Shown here piece after piece: positions 52,293 through 61,100 of a stretch of 64,000 nucleotides of DNA. The notes beneath the pieces were generated by a model that saw only the letters and a program-made list of their open reading frames with translations, ran no database searches and had not been told where the DNA came from. The position numbers and the translations under genes are program-made. Each line of letters begins with the position of its first letter. Within the stretch, counting starts at the first letter, position 1. Origin of the DNA: Anaerolineaceae bacterium (GTDB lineage: Bacteria; Chloroflexota; Anaerolineae; Anaerolineales; Anaerolineaceae); NCBI GenBank assembly GCA_028714615.1, contig JAQTMA010000002.1, forward strand, positions 1 through 64,000, given 5' to 3'.

Positions 52293-53867
52293 TCATCCGC
52301 TTTCCAGAAAGTCCTTTATTCGTTCTGAATAAACCCGGTCCCGATCTGCCTTCTGCAAGCGTTCCAAATACCCTTGTGCAATTCGACGATCCCCAGTAAT
52401 GAAATGGTAACGCGTTAGTTCGAACAGGCTGAGCAAATCCCATGGGTCCAATACTAGCGCCTGATTGTAATAAGATAGCCCAGCACGAATATCGCCCTGA
52501 GCCATATGTGCCCAGCCAAGTTTACTTAGCACAACTGCTCTGTCGGGAAATTGCCGATGAACTAACTCTAGAAGTGTAATAGCTTTACGATACCGCCCAT
52601 CCAAACCATAAGCGGCAGCCAGACGGAAACGAAAATAATTGTTATCCGGCTCAATATCGGTCAGTTGTTCGTAAACAACAATTGCTTTTCGATAGTGCTT
52701 GGCATCTGTGTATAGCTTGCCAAGCCGTTGCAATACATCAGCAAATTGGTCAGCACGTCCGGGATAAGTACCTTGATAAGCAGCAAGAAGCTTCTCATAA
52801 GTCTCAACCGCCTGGCGTTGGTATCCCAGTTTGAGCTGAATACTTCCTAATAGCCGAAGGTATGTTGGGTGCCCGCCGCTGCGGTTTACACTGATTTCGG
52901 CTGCTTTCAATGCACCATGCAAATTATTCTCGCCGAGATAACGTTTGGCTTCTTCCAAATAAAACAGCGGCGAGGATGAATCCATGCGAAAACCAACCCG
53001 AGATGGTTCACGTCGTTCACTGGTTCGCTCAATAGGCGCAGAATGCAATTCGGTGAATGCGAGATCAACATCCGCCGCCATTGCGCCAACATTGCGATAC
53101 CTTTCTTCTGGTTTGCGAGCCATGGCGCGCTGGATAATTTGCTCTAAGACAAGTGGAATGTCTGGATTAATTTCACGCGGACGTTGAACGATCCGGCCAG
53201 CTAATAATTCATAGGGCGATTTGTACGGCATCTGCCCGGTGACCATCTCATAGAGCACAACTCCGAGTGAATATACGTCAGAGACTAGACTGCGGTGCTC
53301 ATCAAAAGCAACTTCAGGAGCCCAGTAAGGCTCAGTACCCTGTCGCTTTGTCCAGACCAAAACATCTTCCAGTCGGCGGGAAGTGCCAAAATCAACCAAC
53401 TTGGCTTGCCCTTCTCGATTGATGAGAATATTCTGCGGTTTGATATCTCCATGCACAACAGAGCCGCTATGCAAGGCCGATAAGCCATCCAATATCTGGC
53501 GCGTCCAAATCAGGATCTGTTCAAAAGAGAGTGGACGCTGTGGCCCCACACCATCCAAATAGTGGGCCAGACTATACCCATCTACCAGTTCCATTTCAAT
53601 CACAAACCATCCACTGATTGTCAGAACATCATAGATTTTGACTACATTGGGATGGTTGAACATGCGCACCAGGTCTGTTTCCTGGCGCAAACTCGCTTCT
53701 CCGAGTTCTTGGTCATGTGGGATTTTGAGTGCAACCAGTTCATTATCTTTCAGACGGCGGGCTTTCCAGACAACACCAAAAGAACCATGCCCAAGTTCAT
53801 CCACGATTTCATACCGATCGCCGAGGATTTCGCCGCGATGGCCCAGGAAAGCCAGAAATGATGTCAT
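52293..53867 (-). CDS. Ser/Thr protein kinase with C-terminal TPR repeats
   Basis: A 524-residue protein. The kinase domain (about 15-275) is complete: G-loop LGHGSFGVVWKA, VALKIPHD lysine, catalytic HGDIKPQN, DFG, and APEV. The C-terminal 220 residues are tetratricopeptide-like helices (YLRLLGSIQLKLGYQRQAVETYEKLLAAYQ; YRKAIVVYEQL). There is no membrane segment, so it is cytoplasmic. Its ATG overlaps the stop of the nuclease-like gene by 4 nt (ATGA), which ties it to the HerA operon. A kinase in such an operon may regulate the complex or act as a toxic effector, as kinases do in some defence systems. Confidence 0.9.
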   Translation of the reverse strand: MTSFLAFLGHRGEILGDRYEIVDELGHGSFGVVWKARRLKDNELVALKIPHDQELGEASLRQETDLVRMFNHPNVVKIYDVLTISGWFVIEMELVDGYSLAHYLDGVGPQRPLSFEQILIWTRQILDGLSALHSGSVVHGDIKPQNILINREGQAKLVDFGTSRRLEDVLVWTKRQGTEPYWAPEVAFDEHRSLVSDVYSLGVVLYEMVTGQMPYKSPYELLAGRIVQRPREINPDIPLVLEQIIQRAMARKPEERYRNVGAMAADVDLAFTELHSAPIERTSERREPSRVGFRMDSSSPLFYLEEAKRYLGENNLHGALKAAEISVNRSGGHPTYLRLLGSIQLKLGYQRQAVETYEKLLAAYQGTYPGRADQFADVLQRLGKLYTDAKHYRKAIVVYEQLTDIEPDNNYFRFRLAAAYGLDGRYRKAITLLELVHRQFPDRAVVLSKLGWAHMAQGDIRAGLSYYNQALVLDPWDLLSLFELTRYHFITGDRRIAQGYLERLQKADRDRVYSERIKDFLESG

Positions 53868-54469
53868 AACGACCAGGCTCCTTGCCTGTCTTCGAGGAGG
53901 AAAAGATCACTAATAATCATCCCCCTTTGATTTCTGCGGCTAAATACACACTTTGCAATTGTCAAAGGACAGTTCGGCGGAGGCACCTGGACACCATTGC
54001 GAACAAACCCATGCTGGTATGTGCTGCGTTGATCACGTAAGTTTTGAGGTGATGTCCCAGATCGTAGCCAGTAAATTAAGAAACAGTGTTGCAAGCTACC
54101 ACTAGATCGCAGGCTGGTTATGGCAAGGTTTTCAATTTTGCGACGCAGTTGAACCTCATCATTTTTAGTCTGGAAACGTTCAAACTCGAAAGCTACAACT
54201 GGTGAATTCGTTTGCCGATCTACCCATAAAACATCGGCGCGCACCTCACCGAGAGCTGCCAGGCGAAGATCATTGGATGACGGCAGTGGACATTCAGCAA
54301 TCCCCGAGAAACCAAGTTGCTGACCAACGCAGGCTAAGTAACTCAACATGTGGGAGTGAATCGCCACATCTGTGTCCTCCAGGCCATGTTGGGTCAACAT
54401 GGGAAAAAACTCCCCCATAACCCGCCGGCTGGCAAATTCTGCTTTCAAGCGATCAAACCACTCACTCAT
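53864..54469 (-). CDS. PD-(D/E)xK-like nuclease-fold protein
   Basis: A 201-residue protein with a restriction-endonuclease-like core: an N-terminal helical part, then VRADVLWVDRQTNSPVVAFEFERF, where Asp, a hydrophobic strand and E-x-E match the PD-(D/E)xK pattern with Glu in place of Lys. A following basic helix (LRRKIENL) is also typical. No exact family is recognised. The start (54469) overlaps the HerA stop (ATGA); the longer ORF adds four codons. Confidence 0.6.
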   Translation of the reverse strand: MSEWFDRLKAEFASRRVMGEFFPMLTQHGLEDTDVAIHSHMLSYLACVGQQLGFSGIAECPLPSSNDLRLAALGEVRADVLWVDRQTNSPVVAFEFERFQTKNDEVQLRRKIENLAITSLRSSGSLQHCFLIYWLRSGTSPQNLRDQRSTYQHGFVRNGVQVPPPNCPLTIAKCVFSRRNQRGMIISDLFLLEDRQGAWSL

Positions 54470-56145
54470 TGGCCTCCCCAACGATTCAAGACATTCGGCG
54501 ATTCTCCACCGTGTACTAAAGCTTTATATCCAACTCTAACAATCAGCGGCGCTAAAATAGCCCGTCCGGTGACTAACGCTTCACCTGTGGAGAGTGATGG
54601 AAGCTCATCCAGATCAGCCTGGGAGAAATAATCTGATGTTTTGCTGATGAAACGTTGATCATCAGGGTTCTTGATCCGCATGGCAATAATCGTATTACAC
54701 TGACTGGTAACATCCGAATCTAGTTTTGATGGCCGTTGGCTGACAATGGCAAAACCCACTCCAAACTTGCGTCCTTCCGACGCAATGCGTTTGATAATGT
54801 TTTTACTGATCGAGTCCTGGCTGGTAGGGGCATAATTGTGTCCTTCTTCATACACAATAAACACCGGTCGAATCGGTTGACTTTTGTGGGCAGCAGCGCG
54901 CAGCAGTTCGCTAGAGATCAATGCCACAATTATTTGGCGGGCACTATCGGAAAGTCCTTGTAAGTCAACGATAATTAGGCGACCAGCGCGGGATGTGCTT
55001 CCGCCAACCATTTCACGTAAATCCGTCGGCTGTCCAACAGCCTTTGTATAAAAACTGCGTGCCTCATTGATTACCCGACGCAAACGAATCGCAGCAACCG
55101 CCGCACTTACACCTTTCAACGCCGATGCTTCAGCAGTAGAGAGTTCATCCCACGCTCTTAGCGTATCCAGATCATCGGTCAGCAACGTGATTAGCGCTTG
55201 AATGTCACGCGGTTCGTTGAATTTTCGTTTCCAATAGCGGATGGCAACATCGAGAACGCGCTGCTGAGGCTCACTCAGCCCAGGCAGAATGCCCACCAGA
55301 TCATCCATTTCAAATTGGTCGAATTGCAGCGCCAGCCAATGATTCTTATCGGCATATTTATCATTAAAGCTTGGATCTTGTGGGGTATACACCTGGATTC
55401 CATCCCCTTGTTCCTGCAGCTTGACTAAAGCGCTCTGAATGCCATGCAAACTAGATATTTCCTGCTCATCTTGCAAGCGTTCTAAATGGGGGTTGAAATT
55501 CAGCTTGCCGCCGCGCAGTGCTTTCCCATACTCACCATGTGTATCGAACACCACTACCGACGCATTCATTGTGGCAACCAGGCGTTCAATAATTCGTCCC
55601 ATCGTATAAGATTTACCTGCCCCAGTCATGGCTAGGACAGCCAGGTGTTCGGTGACCAATGTATTTACATCCAGGTAAATAGGCACGGTGCGATCCCCAC
55701 GTTCATAACCTACCAGGTTCCCCAAGTGAATACTGGTGTCTTCGCTAAACTCGTAAAACTGGGTTAGAAACGCATAATCTACGCCATGCACTCTTGCGCC
55801 TGGGTCCAGCGGCCTGCGGGGCAGGCGGATTTCCCCCGTGTTTGGATCTTTGTAACCTACTAGCTCGATACGGCCATAAACTGTTTCACCCGAAAGACGA
55901 GTGGATGGGAGTAGTTCTACTTCACTGATCCCCTCCCCCATGTTTTCGTTGAAGATAATGTTACTGCGTGAGAGAGCGGTAATCCGGCCTAAAACATCAG
56001 TACGATCTTCCCCTTTACGTTCAATATGTGAGATACGCACAAATTCACCTCGCCGGGCGCTATAACTATCGCGCAGCGCTACCGTGAGTTTATTAGGGTT
56101 ACCAGTATTACCAATTAATTTCCCAATGTAAATATCTTCAGACAT
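54466..56145 (-). CDS. herA: HerA-family ATPase
   Basis: A 559-residue HerA-type DNA translocase. An N-terminal HAS barrel (about 1-130) leads to the RecA-like core with Walker A AMTGAGKSYTMGRI (about 170), Walker B VFIVYEEGHNYAP (about 431), IKRIASEGRKFGVGFAIVSQRPSKL and a sensor region. HerA hexamers work with NurA nucleases in DNA-end processing, and with various nucleases in phage defence. The start at 56145 has AAGGAG 7 nt upstream. It overlaps the nuclease-like gene downstream and directly follows the NurA-like gene. Confidence 0.94.
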   Translation of the reverse strand: MSEDIYIGKLIGNTGNPNKLTVALRDSYSARRGEFVRISHIERKGEDRTDVLGRITALSRSNIIFNENMGEGISEVELLPSTRLSGETVYGRIELVGYKDPNTGEIRLPRRPLDPGARVHGVDYAFLTQFYEFSEDTSIHLGNLVGYERGDRTVPIYLDVNTLVTEHLAVLAMTGAGKSYTMGRIIERLVATMNASVVVFDTHGEYGKALRGGKLNFNPHLERLQDEQEISSLHGIQSALVKLQEQGDGIQVYTPQDPSFNDKYADKNHWLALQFDQFEMDDLVGILPGLSEPQQRVLDVAIRYWKRKFNEPRDIQALITLLTDDLDTLRAWDELSTAEASALKGVSAAVAAIRLRRVINEARSFYTKAVGQPTDLREMVGGSTSRAGRLIIVDLQGLSDSARQIIVALISSELLRAAAHKSQPIRPVFIVYEEGHNYAPTSQDSISKNIIKRIASEGRKFGVGFAIVSQRPSKLDSDVTSQCNTIIAMRIKNPDDQRFISKTSDYFSQADLDELPSLSTGEALVTGRAILAPLIVRVGYKALVHGGESPNVLNRWGGQ

Positions 56146-56147
56146 AG

Positions 56148-57323
56148 TCACTCTCCTTGCTGCTCTTCATCAAAATCGGGTAGACCCGGTTTATCATCAT
56201 CCAAGCTTTCTAGACCCTCCAGCCAGGATTGATCCACACTGCCTTGGCGCAGCAGATTACGCGTCTCATTACGATAGGTGCGCAAAAGCTCAGGAGGCAT
56301 ATATGCCAATTTTTTGGCATAGTACAAAGGCAAGGGGAGCATTTTGGGGTGATCATACAATGTTAAATAGGCTATCATACCAGATAGTCGATCCAGGCTA
56401 ATGCTATCCCAGGCAGAGACTGGCCCAATGCTTTCTACCTGCCAGACAGGTGTACGATAGCCGATTTTCAAGTGATAACCAAGTAGCCCATGCATGCCCA
56501 AGCTGCGAGGCACAGCACGTTGTACTTCATTGCCCAATGCTGTATAAGGATATGCCGCAGTGCGTTTACCTGTATGTAACAAATTCTCTAGAACGCGCAA
56601 AATACCGGCCTGTCGCAGTGCGCTCCATTCCCCCCGAACGAGATCAACCATCTCTTCGGTCAAGGTTTCCAGGCTGCCTTGGTGTCCTTGTGCTTGCACT
56701 GCATTGAGAATGGCGCCGAAATAGCGCCGCCCTAAAGATGCAATTATTGGGCCTTTTGGATTGCTGGGGAAACAATGAGACAGCCAGCGGCCCCAGAAAT
56801 GACTGATGCGGTCTAAGACCGCAGACCACTCATCAGCCACCTCCTCATTCTCCAGGCTGTTGGTTTGGATACTGCGCATGATCAAAAGCGGTAAATCCAG
56901 CAAGATGATATCTGGAACCGGACCATTCTCGAACAAATCTGTTAGCAAGTCATAAGTCAGACGATATTCATGCCAGGTCAAACGCTGAGCAGTATCCAAG
57001 AAATTCATGTCACTGACATCCACTCGACTGTCCTGGTGCGTGTTCACAACGCGTTTTTCATCAATAACCACATCATGGCGTAACGCCAACGCGCCATAAA
57101 GCACTCCTCCGAAAGCTGGCAGAGATTGGCTATGTGTACTGATACCTACTGTATATAAACGTTCGAAAGTTAGTTCTGGGATGGGATGCACCAAACCACC
57201 CTGGCGTAGTTTGGGAGCAATTTCATCAATATAGCGCATTTTGCTGGCAATTTTGCCTACCGTTCCAGGTAAGCGAAGCTGCATTGAGGCAGCCAGCGCT
57301 TTTGAAATTTGAATATCTTCCAT
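56148..57323 (-). CDS. NurA-like protein with degenerate active site
   Basis: A 391-residue protein. The pattern ERLYTVGISTHSQSLPAFGGVLYGALAL followed later by RLTWHEYRLTYDLLTDLFENGPVPDIILLDLPLLI resembles the NurA nuclease fold (DGS strand, then E...LLxDGxL), but the metal-binding Asp residues are partly replaced (TVGISTHS for DGS; LLDLPL for DGPL). The C-terminal 40 residues are acidic. Being next to herA is the main support. It may be a structural or inactive NurA partner. GAGGAG precedes the ATG. Confidence 0.6.
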   Translation of the reverse strand: MEDIQISKALAASMQLRLPGTVGKIASKMRYIDEIAPKLRQGGLVHPIPELTFERLYTVGISTHSQSLPAFGGVLYGALALRHDVVIDEKRVVNTHQDSRVDVSDMNFLDTAQRLTWHEYRLTYDLLTDLFENGPVPDIILLDLPLLIMRSIQTNSLENEEVADEWSAVLDRISHFWGRWLSHCFPSNPKGPIIASLGRRYFGAILNAVQAQGHQGSLETLTEEMVDLVRGEWSALRQAGILRVLENLLHTGKRTAAYPYTALGNEVQRAVPRSLGMHGLLGYHLKIGYRTPVWQVESIGPVSAWDSISLDRLSGMIAYLTLYDHPKMLPLPLYYAKKLAYMPPELLRTYRNETRNLLRQGSVDQSWLEGLESLDDDKPGLPDFDEEQQGE

Positions 57324-57325
57324 AT

Positions 57326-58192
57326 TTACTCCTCTGCCAGCTCGCGCACATAGGCTGTTAGGCCCAGGCTTGCTACTAACTTATTCAGTGCATTCAGATT
57401 AACTTGAATGACAGGTTCGATAGATTCCAAATAACCAGCACGGTGAAACTCAGCCAGTACATCTGAAAGCCGTTCAAGCGAGATATCCACATATAAGCGA
57501 GCCTGGATAAACCGCTGAATGTCCGCTGCATGAGTGTTTTTCAAATGTGCCAGTGCTAAAACCACCAAACGGCGTTCATCATTCGTGGTTCTATGTAAGA
57601 TAACTTTGGGCTTATTGGAATGGTATATAGTTCGAGAATTCGAAAAAACAAGCTGCAAAAGCGCCTTCATCATCCGCTCACGATCCAGGGTTACACTGCG
57701 GCTACTGGGAGTGAGAACCTGCAGTGTGGTGAGGTAGATTGGCGTCGCGGTATTACTGGGGCGATAACGAAACAAGACTGGCCCGTGCTGGTTTCGAGCC
57801 AGTACGCCCATTGAAAGCGGCGTAACGATCACTTGATCGCAGCGAACAGCAAGTGTGCCTTTCCCCATCGCAGCGCATAGCGCCGCGTCTGATACACTAA
57901 TCTGATCTCCCGCCCTCCGTTCGACAATCAGGCTGGCCGGAGTTGCCAGGGTGTCGCTCATATCGGATCTGGCTGGCCAGGGAGGTACAAATAGCAAAGG
58001 GAAGTTGCCCTGGTAAGCTTGTTGGCATAAGTCATGTAAATATCTTGATGGTTTGCTGGTTATGGTACCCAAGATCACCACCGGCGCGCTAATATCGAGC
58101 TCGCCCGGCGGCAAAGAGTGTAGAACAGCCAGGCTGCTGAGACTGTGCAAAGTAGGATCATCGGCTTGCTCAGCCAGCACAAATACGTTCAT
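57326..58192 (-). CDS. unknown two-domain protein with C-terminal winged helix
   Basis: A 288-residue protein. The N-terminal half has alternating strands and helices (NVFVLAEQADDP; VVILGTITSKPSRYLHDLC; FPLLFVPPW), suggesting a Rossmann-like or amidotransferase-like fold. The C-terminal 90 residues (KNTHAADIQRFIQARLYVDISLERLSDVLAEFHRAGYLESI) look like a winged-helix DNA-binding domain. No family is recognised. The 4-nt overlap with the giant ATPase gene and 2-nt gap to the NurA-like gene show co-translation. Confidence 0.6.
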   Translation of the reverse strand: MNVFVLAEQADDPTLHSLSSLAVLHSLPPGELDISAPVVILGTITSKPSRYLHDLCQQAYQGNFPLLFVPPWPARSDMSDTLATPASLIVERRAGDQISVSDAALCAAMGKGTLAVRCDQVIVTPLSMGVLARNQHGPVLFRYRPSNTATPIYLTTLQVLTPSSRSVTLDRERMMKALLQLVFSNSRTIYHSNKPKVILHRTTNDERRLVVLALAHLKNTHAADIQRFIQARLYVDISLERLSDVLAEFHRAGYLESIEPVIQVNLNALNKLVASLGLTAYVRELAEE

Positions 58193-61100
58193 CGGCGCAG
58201 CTTCACGGTTCGAACAATAACGCCCAATTGCTCCAATTCGTTCAACGCTGTCTGGTGATCAGGTCGGGGTAGGTATCGCTGGGAGCTTAGTTCCTGGTAG
58301 ATTTCCAGCCATAACGCCCAGGTGGTTATCTGATTTGCGTCTTCAAACAGCGTCTTACCGCGTTCATTGACTTCCACATTGAAGTTTTCGAAACGTTGCT
58401 TTGTAGCGTTGTACGTTTCCGTAATTTCTGGGGTTTTAAGCTCAGATTGGCGCTGAGCATTTAAAATCTCGTTCAAGGCTCGCAGGTTTTCGAGATTCAA
58501 GATTGCTTTTAGCGCACGTTCAATATCGCCGCGAGCCAGGTCAATTTGTGCAGCCAGCCCCTGGATTTTACGGCTGTAGCCATCCACCTCACTGGCAAGT
58601 TCATCTACCAAGTTCTGAGCGGCAGCGGTGGCTACTATTCCGTTGATTTGCTGCTGCAAACCACCCCTGGCGACCTGGTCAATTTCCAGGTAGTCGGCGC
58701 GCACCTGTTCTGCACCTGTCCAGGCAGCTTCTGGCGCATCGGACATAAAATTGCTCAGGCGCAGCCAGGCTAACTGGGCTTGTTCAAACTGGCGCAGTGC
58801 GGCTTTCCAACGATCATAAGCGCCTTTAAAGCGCCCCCAGATGCTTTCAGGATGGTTGCGATCTACTAGCAGGCCCAAAGCTTCTAACCGGCGCCAGGCA
58901 TCTTCATATTTGCTGGTGATTAAGTAACGTCGGAGTTCATAGGGGTATCCGGCAATGTTCAAACGTCCCAAGACGGTAACCGCGCCGCTACTAACAGGCA
59001 ACAATTCCTGCTCCAGAGCTTTCAAAGGTTGAGTCAAAGCTGCAATCGGGAAGGGATAATCCTGGATGCTCTGCATGGTTTGCGCTTCGCTTAATTGGCG
59101 TTGAATTTCGGCATTAATTTGTGTGCGTTTTTCCATCAAGGCCTGACGCAACCACGATAGAAAATTAATCTTCTCCCAAACTGATAGGTGGTTGAAGCGC
59201 TCTTCGTAACCGCGGATTTGTTCTGGAGTAAATACGGGCGGCTGACCGTCGTGTCGGTAAATGGCCGGCGGACAAACTTTGCGCAGGTTATCTTCAATCT
59301 CGGTTACTTGCTGGACAATCGCTCGCAGACCAGGAGCATCGCGTAGTGGGCTGTCTTGGACTGGCTTGAAATCAATCTGTGCGATCAAATTTTCGGCGCG
59401 CGTCAGATCATCATCTGCAAAGCGCAGATCACCAGATTCTAACTCCTGGGCCTTCGAGAGAAACCAATCTTTCATCTCTTCGATGCTGCTGCGTGCTGGA
59501 CCGCTCAACCAGGCGCTGGCAGTTTCGCGGTATTGGCGCAGCAAGTCACGGTTGACCGCCCGGTAGAGATTAGCCTGGTGAGTAACGACCCCCAGATTTT
59601 TGAGCAACTCAAGAATTTGCTCCACCTGCTTGGTTGGCGTCAAATCCGCTGGCGCGGCGAAGAAAAAGCGCGCCACCAAGGCTTCGAGACTGGTTTGTTG
59701 GCGCAGCTCGTACAACAGCGCACCAAAAACTGGCGGCGGTGTGGGCTGATAAGGTTCATCGCTCAAAATAGCTAACGCGCGCGGTTTATTAGCTGGCGGC
59801 TCAACGTTTTTCCGGCAGGCATTACGCACCTGTTCAAAACGCTCGCCGTCAAAACCGCGGTTTGTATCAGGGGTAATCTGATCCAGGTTCCAATCGTTGA
59901 TTAACATTAAACGGTAAGCTACATGGAAATCCGCAGCGCTGATGCCACGATCGCTATACCAGATCGGTTTGATCAAGTAGCCCGATTCTTCTAATCCGGC
60001 ATGCCATTCTTCGACCTTACGTTTCCACTCTTGCAAGATCGCCCCACTGCGACTAAGTGCCCAATCACTCAATGGCTGATTTTGGAATAAGGTTCCACGC
60101 CCCGAATATTTGATCAAGAAATCTTCTTCGAATCCGTTTAATTGGCGGGCAATCATGCAACGCTGAACAACTGGGAAGCGTTCAATCGCACGTTTAAAAC
60201 CTTCCAGATCAGTGTGTGGGGAGATCAGTACAACGAGCGGGTGGACTGCCTCGGAACCCAGCATTGCAGCCAGGTCGCCTGCCAAGCGTGAGCTATCTCT
60301 GCCATATACTATCGTCAATCGGCCCTCACGCGTCACGCGCAGCCCATCCAGACGAGGCGATTGGAACTGTGAAGTGAAGCTAACGCTGGCAGCAGATTGA
60401 ATACTGCGCGCTGGCTGCACCTGAATTAGTCCATCATCCAGCAACTTGGCAAACCCTTCGCAAATGGCCTGCTGCCGGCGACTGTCGCTGGCAACGATAT
60501 CGCGCACATGGCGTTCCAATCGCTCTTCTGCGGCTGGGTCTTTGAAAAAAGTAGTGTGCTGTGTTTCACGGCTGAGCAGTCGGTCCACACGCTGTAACAA
60601 CGAGAAAGAAGGCGCAATGTAGCGCCGATCCTGCAGCCGATAGGCGCTAAAGACTTGATATAGCACATCGGCCGCTTGCTCTATGTTCGGCTCTGGGTAG
60701 AGCGCCATAAGCTGTGCGGCAAATTGGGCGCGATCAACGTAAGCCAGAAAATTCTTTTCATCTGCAGAAACTGAAAAGGCCTGCAAAGCCGAAACCATGG
60801 CAACCAGATTGATGCGAGTATTGTAAAACTCATAAACTGCCCCAGCCATATCAGTGACCAAGCGGAACCCAATCTCGGGGCGGACTAGTTCTTCCGCGAG
60901 GGTTCCTGCTTCGATTTGCACTTCGAATAACTCTGCAAAAGCCGGCCCTTGCAGTCCAGCCAGGCGAGCTTGTAGAATCGCTTCAGCTTGTTCTGTAGTG
61001 ACTCCTACTCCTACTCGCACCGGTACTTGGCCAAACACCAACTGGTTAACTTGATTTACAGGCAATCCAGCGCTGCTGCGCAGTAACTCTAACCCATCCG

